Source: WLND01 sp040398845
Lineage (GTDB): Bacteria > Actinomycetota > Actinomycetes > S36-B12
Direction: 5' to 3'
NCBI GenBank assembly: GCA_040398845.1
Contig: JBBATH010000021.1
Location: 1-45,960, forward strand
DNA length: 45,960 bases
Part shown: positions 34,328 through 41,449 of the stretch, one piece after another
Layout of the letters: each line of letters starts with the position of its first letter
Position numbering within the stretch: the stretch's first letter is position 1
The notes under the pieces: model-generated
What the model saw: only the letters and a program-made list of their open reading frames with translations
Told to the model about the DNA's origin: nothing
Database searches by the model: none
Translations under genes and position numbers: made by a program

Positions 34328-34927
34328 GTGCCACCCCTCCTGCGCATCACCACCGCAACGCTCACCCTTGGGCTGCTACTCGCCGCGAGCCTCGCTGGTT
34401 GTGGGGGATCAGCGACGACGTCCAAGATGGCCGCGGTTGAAAAGTGCCACGTGAACGCTGAGTTCTGCCGGCCAGGTGACTCAGGCCCAGGCGGTGGAAC
34501 AGTTTTCAGTGTCATTCCCGGCAAGGGACGGGCGACTGTCCTGGGGGTTTATGACGGATATTGGTATGAAGATTGCGACCGATGCGCGCCCAGTCCGGCG
34601 GGTTCAGGTCCGGATGCTCACGGCAGCGGGCCAGTGACGTGGAAGCAAGCAGTTCAACTTATCGCGGCCTTGAACGAGGACAATAAAGATTTGGGCGGCG
34701 AGACCGACTGGCGCCTACCAACCGACCTAGAACTATCGGTGCTGAACCAGTACCCGGGTCGAGGCAAGATAGGGGGTTCGTTTCAAAATGATTGGTACTG
34801 GAGTTCCACGACCGCGCACGGCCTCGTAGACGTGAGGAACTTCGGGACCGGGGAACCGAATACGAGGCCACTAACTGACCTTGCGGTCATGCGCCCGATA
34901 CGTACCGCTCAATTGCCGCTCAGTTGA
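34328..34927 (+). CDS. DUF1566 (Lcl_C) domain lipoprotein
   Basis: 199 residues from GTG 34328 after AAGGAGAG. Leader TLTLGLLLAASLAGC has a lipobox (LAGC). The mature part begins with a short GDSGPGGGTVFSV stretch, seen in several paralogues here, then a DUF1566/Lcl_C domain: WKQAVQLIAALNED, GGETDWRLPTDLELSVLNQY, IGGSFQNDWYWSSTTAHG and VMRPIRTAQ. Lcl_C domains of this WRLP...YWSS...VRPVR pattern occur on bacterial surface proteins; in Legionella the collagen-like protein Lcl uses it for adhesion. It is the first of a set of related lipoproteins in this island. Confidence 0.8.
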   Translation: MPPLLRITTATLTLGLLLAASLAGCGGSATTSKMAAVEKCHVNAEFCRPGDSGPGGGTVFSVIPGKGRATVLGVYDGYWYEDCDRCAPSPAGSGPDAHGSGPVTWKQAVQLIAALNEDNKDLGGETDWRLPTDLELSVLNQYPGRGKIGGSFQNDWYWSSTTAHGLVDVRNFGTGEPNTRPLTDLAVMRPIRTAQLPLS

Positions 34928-34978
34928 TTGCTATCGAAAGCCGCAGCATCGCTGCATGAATCTACCTAAGGAAGCCTG

Positions 34979-35593
34979 TTGAAACGTTCATCCCGCACGA
35001 CCGCCACCGTCATTTTGGGTGTACTCACTGCTGCGGTTCTCGCAGGATGCGCAACCACCCCTACGAGCACACCGTCACCCGAACCTACGGTTTCCGCCGG
35101 CCGGCAGGCCGCAGGTGTGACGTGCGCTGACGGCGGCGCGTGCGCCGTAGGTGACATCGGCCCTGCTGGTGGAATCATTTTCAGTATCGACCCGGTTAGC
35201 GGTGACGCGACAATCCTTGAGCCCGCCGCGAGAGGTTGGTTTGGAGCCACCGATGATGTGAAACTAGGGTGGGATCTAGCGATGGCCCGTGCTGAAGCCT
35301 ACGAAGGTGGCGGCAAAATTGACTGGTCCCTGCCGACCCTGGCTCAGCTCGAATTCTTGTACGATTTCAATGGGCGAAACACAATTGGCGGATTCACGGC
35401 TGGCTATTACTGGTCTAAAGACCAGCCTGCTATTTCTGAAGACCGGCCTGCTATTTCTAACGATTCCAACTTGGACGCCGCGCTCCAAGCGTGTTCGAAG
35501 ACCTTTGGGTCCGGGAGCTTCGGCTGCTCTAGTCCGATAGTCAAGGAGTTCGCGGTACGTCCGGTCCGTACTTGGGTAACCCCACTTCGTTGA
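34979..35593 (+). CDS. DUF1566 (Lcl_C) domain lipoprotein, paralogue 2
   Basis: 204 residues from TTG 34979 (MKRSSRTTATVILGVLTAAV, lipobox LAGC), with AAGGAA upstream. After a Thr/Pro-rich spacer come CAVGDIGPAGGIIFSIDP and the DUF1566 pattern: WDLAMARAEAYEGGGKIDW, SLPTLAQLEFLYDFNGRN, TIGGFTAGYYWSKDQ and EFAVRPVRTW. A 21-bp tandem duplication just after YYWSKD adds a repeated PAIS(E/N)D-type peptide inside the domain. Its leader and upstream bases are nearly identical to those of the truncated copy at 35626, showing recent duplication. Confidence 0.8.
   Translation: MKRSSRTTATVILGVLTAAVLAGCATTPTSTPSPEPTVSAGRQAAGVTCADGGACAVGDIGPAGGIIFSIDPVSGDATILEPAARGWFGATDDVKLGWDLAMARAEAYEGGGKIDWSLPTLAQLEFLYDFNGRNTIGGFTAGYYWSKDQPAISEDRPAISNDSNLDAALQACSKTFGSGSFGCSSPIVKEFAVRPVRTWVTPLR
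35420..35461 (+). repeat. 21-bp tandem duplication inside a lipoprotein gene
   Basis: Two adjacent 21-bp units (35420-35440 and 35441-35461) differ at 3 positions and share GCCTGCTATTTCT. They encode the repeated peptides DQPAISE and DRPAISN, adding seven residues in frame after the YYWSK motif of the DUF1566 domain. Confidence 0.8.
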
Positions 35594-35625
35594 ACCCCCA
35601 ACCACAAACTAACTAGGGAAACCTG

Positions 35626-35793
35626 TTGAAACGTTCATCCCGCACTACCGCCACCCTCACTTTGGGTCTCCTCACAGTGGGGCTCCTTGCAGGATGCGCC
35701 ACCACTCCTACAAATACACCGACACCGTCACCGACGGGGAGTGTTGCTCGTGAAGCAGCCGGAACTGGCGGTAACGCCAATGTTCTCAACTGA
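35626..35793 (+). CDS. Truncated lipoprotein, paralogue 3
   Basis: 55 residues from TTG 35626: MKRSSRTTATLTLGLLTVGL, lipobox LAGC, then a Thr/Pro spacer and REAAGTGGNANVLN before TGA. The first ~55 codons match the gene at 34979, including the bases upstream (gaaacctg-TTG), but the DUF1566 domain is missing. The loss begins about 20 bases before one arm of an inverted repeat (35813), so an insertion or rearrangement probably cut it. It may still make a tiny lipopeptide. Confidence 0.6.
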   Translation: MKRSSRTTATLTLGLLTVGLLAGCATTPTNTPTPSPTGSVAREAAGTGGNANVLN

Positions 35794-35812
35794 CGTGTCC
35801 GCACTCGCCCGT

Positions 35813-35848
35813 TGACGTGATCAGGGCCCATCGGGCACCTCATCGGCA
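35813..35848. repeat. Left arm of 36-bp inverted repeat
   Basis: Matches the complement of 36969-37004 at 33 of 36 positions (core CGGGCACCTCATCGGCA). The two arms enclose the DUF1508 gene and the RelBE-type pair. Confidence 0.75.
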
Positions 35849-35975
35849 GACAAAGCGACTCGATCATCGTCAAATATGCGAGTGGGAGCGCCCGCACCTG
35901 ACGCGAGGGTTTCCCTGATTTGTTCTGCGAATGCTGGTACTTTCCGCATTGCCTACAGTGAAAAAGGGGTCCAGC

Positions 35976-36158
35976 ATGGCAGGCAAGTTCGAGGTGTTTG
36001 AGGATATGGCTGGTGAGTACGGGTTCCGGTTGAAGGCCAGCAATGGTGAGATCGTCACCGTGGGCGGGTCCTACGACACACTCGCGGCCGCGAGGGAAGG
36101 CTGTGCCGAGATGCAGCGGGCCGCTGCGGGCGCGGACGTTGTGGATGTAGATAGCTAA
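35976..36158 (+). CDS. DUF1508 (YegP-like) small protein, copy 1
   Basis: 60 residues: MAGKFEVFEDMAGEYGFRLK, ASNGEIVTVGGSYDTLAAAR, then an Ala-rich helix. This is one DUF1508 unit (KFEVYxDxxGxFRFRLKAxNGE...A), a small beta-beta-beta-alpha fold also found in E. coli YegP; its function is not known. AAAAAGGGG precedes the ATG. A close copy lies at 41450-41632, with similar bases before and after it, so the whole segment was duplicated. Confidence 0.85.
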   Translation: MAGKFEVFEDMAGEYGFRLKASNGEIVTVGGSYDTLAAAREGCAEMQRAAAGADVVDVDS

Positions 36159-36243
36159 CGGTTGCGGTGGTGGCTGCTTGACTTGGCATGGCTGTAGATA
36201 TGAACGTTTCCGTCTGCCACCCGGAGGTAGCGGGTAAAAATAC

Positions 36244-36271
36244 TGTACGAAATGACTGTGCTCTTGTACGA
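36244..36271. promoter_or_regulatory. Direct repeat upstream of antitoxin, possible operator
   Basis: TGTACGA occurs at 36244-36250 and 36265-36271, 21 bp apart, just before the antitoxin start at 36279. Phd/YefM-type antitoxins bind such repeated half-sites to repress their own operon. The location favours the start at 36279 over the longer frame from 36252, which would place the sites inside the gene. Confidence 0.45.
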
Positions 36272-36278
36272 TTTGCAG

Positions 36279-36527
36279 ATGGCAACGTTCCCGGTGAGTG
36301 AAGCGCGTGATCGACTCCAAGACGTCGTCCAGTTGGCGCGTACCGAAGCGGTGTTCCTCCAGCGCTACGGACGGGTGGCAGCGGTGCTCATCAGCCCGGA
36401 GCGATATGAGCAGTTGCTCGAAGTTGAGGAGGAGGCCGAAGATGTCGCTGCCTTCGACGAGGCGCTCGCCGAAGAGGGTCCCAACATTCCGTGGGAGCAG
36501 GTCAAATCTGACCTAGGTTGGCGGTGA
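36279..36527 (+). CDS. Phd/YefM-family antitoxin
   Basis: 82 residues: MATFPVSEARDRLQDVVQLA, RYGRVAAVLISPERYEQLLE, then a strongly acidic tail (EVEEEAEDVAAFDEALAEEG). The V-S-E-A-R-x-x-L start, the central GxxxAVLxSxxxYxxL and the acidic C-terminus are the Phd/YefM plan: an N-terminal DNA-binding dimer and a tail that wraps the toxin. The stop overlaps the toxin start by 4 bases (GTGA, 36524-36527). No clear ribosome site is seen before 36279; an ATG at 36252 in the same frame is the alternative. A deletion-ridden copy of this gene lies near 41145-41220. Confidence 0.85.
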   Translation: MATFPVSEARDRLQDVVQLARTEAVFLQRYGRVAAVLISPERYEQLLEVEEEAEDVAAFDEALAEEGPNIPWEQVKSDLGWR

Positions 36528-36784
36528 CGGTTCACCGGATTGAAGTGCGGCCAGCGGCTGCCAGGGCGCTTGCCAAGCTTGATCCGCCCATTGCAAGACG
36601 CGTTCAAGGTGCGATAGCTCTTCTTGCGCAGGATCCGTATCCTCCGGCTGCACGGCAGCTCAAGGGCTGCGCAGGTCTGCGAATACGCGTCGGTGATTAC
36701 CGAATCATCTATTCAGTCGTCGACGATGTTCTTGTGGTGATCGTGCTGGCCATCGGGCACCGCAGCAACGTCTACCGGATCTAG
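36524..36784 (+). CDS. RelE/ParE-family toxin
   Basis: 86 residues from GTG 36524. VHRIEVRPAAARALAKLDPP, QDPYPPAARQLKGCAGLRIR and VGDYRIIYSVVDDVLVVIVL follow the RelE/ParE strand-helix-helix-strand plan; the R-x-R-V-G-D-Y-R-I-I-Y block and the C-terminal GHRSNVY(R) are typical of the RelE side, which cuts mRNA in the ribosome. Coupled to the antitoxin by overlap. The pair and the DUF1508 gene lie between the arms of a 36-bp inverted repeat. Confidence 0.88.
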   Translation: MTVHRIEVRPAAARALAKLDPPIARRVQGAIALLAQDPYPPAARQLKGCAGLRIRVGDYRIIYSVVDDVLVVIVLAIGHRSNVYRI

Positions 36785-36968
36785 ATTTACCCAGCTTCGC
36801 TGCTTCATTACAGAATGCGCACAGAAGAGTCCGGAACCCCAACCGACGTAGGACTCGTCAACCCACTCGGTCTGGGGTGTGCGTTGGCTCGATTCTCGAG
36901 AGAGCGGGTTCGAGGTCAGGTCACCTTGTTAATCAGCACGACACTTGAACATAATCGAGGCGCATGTG

Positions 36969-37004
36969 TGCCGATGAGGTGCCCGAGGGCCCCTGATTAC
37001 GTCA
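36969..37004. repeat. Right arm of 36-bp inverted repeat
   Basis: TGCCGATGAGGTGCCCGA and what follows match the complement of 35813-35848 at 33 of 36 positions. Together the arms bound a 1.2-kb segment with the DUF1508 gene and the toxin-antitoxin pair. Confidence 0.75.
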
Positions 37005-37148
37005 CCGCGAATGACGACTACTCCCGCTGCACCGCAAGCGCCGATAACGGTCCAGTCCATTGGTTGGCCCATCGGTAGAGGACACCCCGCTGGTGGAGGT
37101 CACCCTGGCGTGACTGATCGGTTGGTCGTAGTGCGGCTGAATTGCACG

Positions 37149-37340
37149 ACATGAACCGGTGAGCCTGGACGACAGCATTACTGAACGAAATCCCTGAAGA
37201 GGGGGTCCAAATCGTCTACAAGTCGTGCGAAACGTCAGTTACGTTGCCTCTTTTGGGACTCCTGACACGTTTGGTAACGGGATGGGCGATGAGGTGTTGG
37301 GGCCTGCACCTTCGTCCTCTTATCGTTCGATTGAAGGGAA
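37149..37340 (+). repeat. Duplicated lipoprotein upstream region, copy A
   Basis: Shares blocks with 38080-38351: catgaaccgg...tggacgaca, a 20-bp identity CGAAATCCCTGAAGAGGGGG (37186-37205 here), AACGTCAGTTA, and TTGAAGGGAAA just before the start codon. It probably carries the promoter and leader of the lipoprotein at 37346. Confidence 0.65.
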
Positions 37341-37345
37341 ACCGG

Positions 37346-37945
37346 GTGGGGATTTCACTGGGTAGGTGCGTTACATCATTGGCTGTCAGTCTGGTGCTCG
37401 CCGGTTGCGGTGGAGCGACGACCTCGATCACCGGGAGTACAACTGCGCCGTCACCTACCGGTGCTGTTGACAGGCAAGCCGCTGGCCTCATGTGCGCTGA
37501 GAATGGGATTGGCGACTGTGCCGTTGGTGATACCGGCGTTGCTGGTGGGGTGGTGTTATATGACGCGGGTTCCGAAAAGGACTGGGGTAGGTACTTGGAG
37601 GCCGCCCCGGCCCGTTGGAATATGGGAGGCGCAGACCAGACGGCCATGTGGTGTGACAACACTGACCTAGGGATCGATCGTGCTGTGGGTGTTGGCATTG
37701 GTTCCGGCATGGCGAATACACAAGCGATCGTTGCTGAGTGCTCGTCGGGCGCTGCATGGGCGGCGGCCAGCTACAACGGTGGTGGCAAGGATGATTGGTT
37801 CCTGCCCTCTAGCGATGAACTGAATCAGCTATACAAGCAGCGGGAGATTGTTGGCGATTTTGGGTCGGGCACCTACTGGAGTTCCTCGCAGAACAACGAC
37901 AGCAGCGCGTGGTACCAGGTCTTCCCCAGTGGGAGTCAGGACTAG
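37346..37945 (+). CDS. DUF1566 (Lcl_C) lipoprotein, paralogue 4, cut by amber codon
   Basis: From GTG 37346 (after GAAGGGAAACC): MGISLGRCVTSLAVSLVLAG, lipobox LAGC. Then APSPTGAVDRQAAGLMCAEN, CAVGDTGVAGGVVLYDAG and the DUF1566 domain: AAASYNGGGKDDWFLPSSDE, LNQLYKQREIVGDFGSGTYW, SSSQNNDSSAWYQVFPSGSQ. TAG at 37943-37945 ends the frame after SQD, but the same frame goes on with RGYKYNVLGIRPVRAI to TAA 37996, which is the conserved last strand of the domain (IRPVRA). So the gene should run 37346-37996; one change of a Tyr codon to TAG would explain the break. The start was fixed by the shared TTGAAGGGAAA leader of the next lipoprotein. Confidence 0.75.
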   Translation: MGISLGRCVTSLAVSLVLAGCGGATTSITGSTTAPSPTGAVDRQAAGLMCAENGIGDCAVGDTGVAGGVVLYDAGSEKDWGRYLEAAPARWNMGGADQTAMWCDNTDLGIDRAVGVGIGSGMANTQAIVAECSSGAAWAAASYNGGGKDDWFLPSSDELNQLYKQREIVGDFGSGTYWSSSQNNDSSAWYQVFPSGSQD

Positions 37946-38079
37946 AGGGGCTACAAGTACAACGTGCTCGGCATCCGCCCGGTGAGGGCTATTTAATTTG
38001 GTGCCGCCATGGTGAGTGGGCGTAGGCGAAGTCGATGTTGACGCCGATTCGCCTAGCCGCAGGACGGCTGACTCGCAAG

Positions 38080-38351
38080 GCATGAACCGGAGAGGTTGGA
38101 CGACACCATTGTGGCGCGGGCCTGGTAGCTCAAACTTCCAGACCGTCAACATCTAATCCTCGACCGGCTCCACGTCTCGGCGAGCGGGAACTATTGATCG
38201 AAATCCCTGAAGAGGGGGGTCATGTACTGCACGGGAGGCGCATAACGTCAGTTAGGTTTCCTGTGTTGCGACTATTGACATCTTGGTGGTGGGTGGGAGC
38301 AACAGGTGATGTGCTCCTCGTCCTCGTCCTCCTATTGTCCTGTTGAAGGGA
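38080..38351 (+). repeat. Duplicated lipoprotein upstream region, copy B
   Basis: Second copy of the 37149-37340 region with about 80 extra bases after tggacgacaccatt. The 20-bp block CGAAATCCCTGAAGAGGGGG and TTGAAGGGAAA are kept. An 8-bp inverted repeat TAGGCGAA/TTCGCCTA (38023-38055) lies just before it, possibly the terminator of the upstream gene. The 360 bases from 37997 to 38356 hold no gene. Confidence 0.6.
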
Positions 38352-38356
38352 AAAAG

Positions 38357-38908
38357 ATGAGCCGTTCATTGGGTCGTTCCATTGCGCCATTGACGTTTGG
38401 GCTAGTGCTCGCCGGGGGGTTGGTCGGTTGCGGCGGGGTATCGACCACGATCGCTGCACCTGCACCCTCACCTACCGGGTCCGCAGAGCGCCTCGCGGCG
38501 GTCTTTTTGGATACGAGGCTGGAGATCAACAACAACACCGGGGCGACGAAGCTCCTTACCCTCGGAGCCGACTGCATTGATCCAAGTAAGTATCTTCCGA
38601 AGACCCTCTTCGCCGGAGGCATGGAGTCAGCCGTCGGTTACTGCGGGACGTCTGACGCCGATGTCGGCGGCGAGTTCGCTCGAGGCTCGTGGTTGTCCCC
38701 CACATGGTTCAGTTTTCATGCTCACAACCCCAAGGTGGGCTATCCCTCGATATCTATTGATGGAACCTTCCATGCTTTCTATGTGGACGAGAGCTGCGCA
38801 TTTAACCCTCAGGGAGAAATCTTCGAGGCGACACGAAGGGCCGATCTTTCCGGTGCCGTGAACATGGTCCTAACATGGGTGACGTCGACGACGCTTCCAA
38901 GCTGCTGA
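38357..38908 (+). CDS. Lipoprotein, leader shared with DUF1566 paralogues
   Basis: 183 residues from ATG 38357 after TTGAAGGGAAAA. MSRSLGRSIAPLTFGLVLAG then LVGC lipobox, and APAPSPTGSAERLAA, which matches the spacer of the gene at 37346. The rest (LGADCIDPSKYLPKTLFAGG, SWLSPTWFSFHAHNPKVGYP, DGTFHAFYVDESCAFNPQGE) is a different domain with four cysteines that I do not recognise. So the island reuses one leader in front of different mature parts. An open frame extends to 38306 but is outside the shared start. Confidence 0.7.
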   Translation: MSRSLGRSIAPLTFGLVLAGGLVGCGGVSTTIAAPAPSPTGSAERLAAVFLDTRLEINNNTGATKLLTLGADCIDPSKYLPKTLFAGGMESAVGYCGTSDADVGGEFARGSWLSPTWFSFHAHNPKVGYPSISIDGTFHAFYVDESCAFNPQGEIFEATRRADLSGAVNMVLTWVTSTTLPSC

Positions 38909-38944
38909 CGGCGCATCTGACCGATGACGAGATAGGGAAACCAG

Positions 38945-40063
38945 TTGACATCCTCCCTTCGCACTGTTGGGAAGCGAATTTCCCTTCGGGTAACACTGGC
39001 CTTCACTTTCGCCGTTGCTTTGCTCATCGCAACCTCGACAGTGGCGAGCGCATGCACGCGCATTTTGTGGAACGACAATGACCTCGCGGTGCTCTCGAGT
39101 CGCAGCATGGATTGGGTAGGTTCATCGAAACCGCTCCTCAACGTGTTACCTCGCGGAATGGTTCGTGACGGTGGCAGGTGGGGTGACAGGCAGGTGGTGT
39201 CTGAAAATCCGGCGCGATGGACCACACGCTTTGGCAGTCTCGTGGTAACAGCCTTGAATGCGGGAACGTCCGACGGTATGAATGAACGCGGCCTCACCGT
39301 GCACGGATTGTGGCTGAATGCAACGGACTATGGGCCCCGTGATCCTTCGCGTGCCGGGGTGCAGGCGGCCCTTTGGACGCAGTACGTGTTGGACAACGCT
39401 GCGTCGGTCGACGAGGCCATAGACCTTCAGTCGAGGATTCAACCGATAGACGTGTTTATCGGCGATGTTCCGGGGCAGGGCGTCCGGGTGCCGCTCGCAC
39501 TTGCAGTTGAGGATGTGTCGGGCGACTCGGCGATCATGCAATACATCAGCGGCAGACTCGTTGTTCACCACGGTCCCGAGTATCGGGTGCTGTCGAATGA
39601 TCCGCCTTACGACGATGCGTTAGCTGAACTGGCAAAATACGATTTTACGAATGCCACGCGCGATGTGCCGTTACCGGGCAACACGAATTCATTGGATCGC
39701 TTTATCAGGGCGAACTTCTACATCAACTTTCTGCGGAAGACCACTCCCAGAACCAATCGGGAGGCTGTTGCATCGCTCATGTCGGTCGCGCGCAATGTCT
39801 CCGATCCGATTGGTGCCCCCTACACCACACCCGGCGAGGTCGATGAGACGGATTATCGGACGCTCGCGGATCTAACAAACAGGGTCTACTATTTCGAGCT
39901 ATCGCGCGGGCTGTCGACTCTGCGTACCGACCTGCGCAGCTTGAATTTCCGTAAGGGGGCTCCCGTGCTCGTGCTCAATCCGCAGAACCCGCGACTGTAT
40001 GGCAATGTCACGTCCAACTTTTCTGTTGTGAACTATGTACCGTTCAGCGGCGCTACCCCATGA
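38945..40063 (+). CDS. Secreted linear amide C-N hydrolase (choloylglycine hydrolase family)
   Basis: 372 residues from TTG 38945 (gatagggaaaccag before it). Leader: VTLAFTFAVALLIATSTVAS, cut to expose Cys37 in ACTRILWNDN. An N-terminal Cys nucleophile after removal of the leader is the hallmark of this Ntn family (bile salt hydrolases, penicillin V acylases). Other family residues are present: Asp56 in SSRSMDW, NERGLTVHGLWL, VLSNDPPYD and DRFIRANFY. It should cut amide bonds of small molecules (conjugated bile acids, penicillin V, or acyl-homoserine lactones in some relatives); the substrate here is unknown. Its stop overlaps the next gene's ATG (ATGA, 40060-40063). Confidence 0.88.
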   Translation: MTSSLRTVGKRISLRVTLAFTFAVALLIATSTVASACTRILWNDNDLAVLSSRSMDWVGSSKPLLNVLPRGMVRDGGRWGDRQVVSENPARWTTRFGSLVVTALNAGTSDGMNERGLTVHGLWLNATDYGPRDPSRAGVQAALWTQYVLDNAASVDEAIDLQSRIQPIDVFIGDVPGQGVRVPLALAVEDVSGDSAIMQYISGRLVVHHGPEYRVLSNDPPYDDALAELAKYDFTNATRDVPLPGNTNSLDRFIRANFYINFLRKTTPRTNREAVASLMSVARNVSDPIGAPYTTPGEVDETDYRTLADLTNRVYYFELSRGLSTLRTDLRSLNFRKGAPVLVLNPQNPRLYGNVTSNFSVVNYVPFSGATP

Positions 40064-41013
40064 AAGGGAGACGCGCAACGATACCGTTCTTGCTCGTTAT
40101 CGGCCTCGTCATTGCGGCTTGCGGTGGCCGCAACGAGTCGACGATCACGTTCACTCGGTACACCGGCACAACCGGCAACGTCTTCGCCATGAATGCTGAT
40201 GGCTCCAACGAGCGTCAGGTCACCTCCGCAAATGGAGTCCAAGCCCACAGCACGCTGACCCCGGACGGTGCCACGGTGGTCTACTCGCAGGTGAACGCCA
40301 ACAACTCCTCCATCATGAGCGTCCCACAGGCTGGAGGCACCCCAACGGAACTCAACCGTGGCTCCGATTGGTCTCTCGTGCCCAATGTCTCACCCGATGG
40401 TGCGCGCATCGCATTCACGAGTGACGTAGACGGAAACTACGAGATCTACACCATGACGATCGATGGTTCTGACGTGCAGCAGTTGACGTTCACCGATCCG
40501 CCTATCCAGCACGTGGGACCGAAGTACTCTCCGGACGGCTTACTGATTCTCTATGCCACCGATGAGGACGAGATCGACCCGGCCAATGAGCAGGATATTT
40601 GGGTCATGCCAACCAATGGCGGCGCCGCCACCCGCCTCACCAACACCATCAACGATCGCGAAAGCCGAGGATGGTCGCCAGATGGAATGCAGATCGTCAC
40701 TCAGACGGTTGTGAACGGCGTGGGCCAGCTCCTCATCCTCAATGCAGATGGCTCAGGGCTGAGGCAGATCACCGACTTTGCCGCTAACACTCCAATGTTC
40801 TCGCCGGGTGGGATTTTTCCCAACATGGCTGGAGCCGTAACCCCAGCGTGGTCACCGAACGGTGACTGGATAGCTTTCGCAAGCAACCACGTGGGAAACT
40901 ACGAGATTTACCGAATTCGACCCGATGGTTCAGCCTTGACGAGGTTGACGCAAACGCCGGAGGCAGAGCTCTCTGTGTCGTGGGGCCCGCTCACGACGAC
41001 TCGAACGTCCTGA
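40060..41013 (+). CDS. TolB-like beta-propeller lipoprotein
   Basis: 317 residues. Leader ATIPFLLVIGLVIAAC gives a lipobox (IAAC). The mature part is a six-bladed propeller of PD40/TolB repeats: VFAMNADGSNERQVT, LVPNVSPDGARIAFTSDVDG, NYEIYTMTIDGSDVQQLTF, KYSPDGLLILYATDED, GWSPDGMQIVTQT and AWSPNGDWIAFASNHVGNYE. Such propellers bind proteins or sugars. Coupled by ATGA overlap to the Ntn hydrolase, so the two secreted products may work together. A short GC hairpin (GGCTC/GAGCC) follows the stop. Confidence 0.88.
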   Translation: MKGRRATIPFLLVIGLVIAACGGRNESTITFTRYTGTTGNVFAMNADGSNERQVTSANGVQAHSTLTPDGATVVYSQVNANNSSIMSVPQAGGTPTELNRGSDWSLVPNVSPDGARIAFTSDVDGNYEIYTMTIDGSDVQQLTFTDPPIQHVGPKYSPDGLLILYATDEDEIDPANEQDIWVMPTNGGAATRLTNTINDRESRGWSPDGMQIVTQTVVNGVGQLLILNADGSGLRQITDFAANTPMFSPGGIFPNMAGAVTPAWSPNGDWIAFASNHVGNYEIYRIRPDGSALTRLTQTPEAELSVSWGPLTTTRTS

Positions 41014-41144
41014 GGCTCCTCGAGCCGCGACCCGCACCGATGCCGGGTGATCAGCCAATGCAAAGTGGCCGTCGTTCTCATCATCGACATCGGTCAAGCG
41101 GGCAAGTGGGGCTTGGGCGGTCAGTGATCGCTTCCTGAGTACGA

Positions 41145-41290
41145 GTGCATCTATCCGGCCGTGAGCGATACGAGCAGTAGCTCGAAGTTGAGGTGTAGAT
41201 CAAAGCGGACCTAGGTTGGCGTGGACCGTTCACCGAATCAGCTATTCAGCAGTTGACGATGTGCTGATGGTGATCGTGCTGGCGTCGAGC
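41145..41290 (+). pseudogene. Eroded copy of the RelBE-type toxin-antitoxin pair
   Basis: Blocks match the intact pair at 36279-36784 in order but with internal deletions: GAGCAGTAGCTCGAAGTTGA (antitoxin middle), GACCTAGGTTGGCG (antitoxin end and toxin start), GTTCACCGAATCA and CTATTCAGCAGTTGACGATG, then TGGTGATCGTGCTGGC (toxin end). About 70 bases of the antitoxin and 160 of the toxin are missing, so neither can be made. It sits before, not after, the second DUF1508 copy. The rest of 41014-41449 holds no gene. Confidence 0.75.
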
Positions 41291-41449
41291 ATCGCCTCCA
41301 AGGGACAGGCTATGCGCCTAAAACTACACCGCACAATTCGATGGATGACGGTCTCGCGGCTCGCAGGCGTTAAGTCCGGGGCTGGACAACATCTGCCCGG
41401 TGGATGCTGGTAGCTTCCCCGCTGACCATTCGTAAAAGGGAGGACCAGC

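Larger units (their letters stand above)
36785..37345. other. Gene-free stretch between toxin and lipoprotein
   Basis: About 560 bases with no gene I can support. It contains a weak inverted repeat GAGTCC/GGACTC (36827-36856) after the toxin, the right arm of the 36-bp inverted repeat (36969-37004), and from 37149 the conserved upstream region shared with the next lipoprotein gene. An open frame at 36815-37078 lacks a ribosome site and any known pattern. Confidence 0.5.

Noticed and set aside
36815..37078. 87-codon plus-strand frame after the toxin gene
   Set aside because: No ribosome site, odd composition, and it crosses an inverted-repeat arm.
19359..37945. Stop-codon recoding (TGA or TAG read as amino acids)
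   Set aside because: TGA and TAG act as normal stops in many intact genes here, including the ATGA/GTGA overlaps, and no special downstream structure or suppressor tRNA was seen.
38220..38246. Tiny open frame after GAGGGGGG inside the duplicated upstream region
   Set aside because: Only seven codons and not kept in the other copy (37149-37340).
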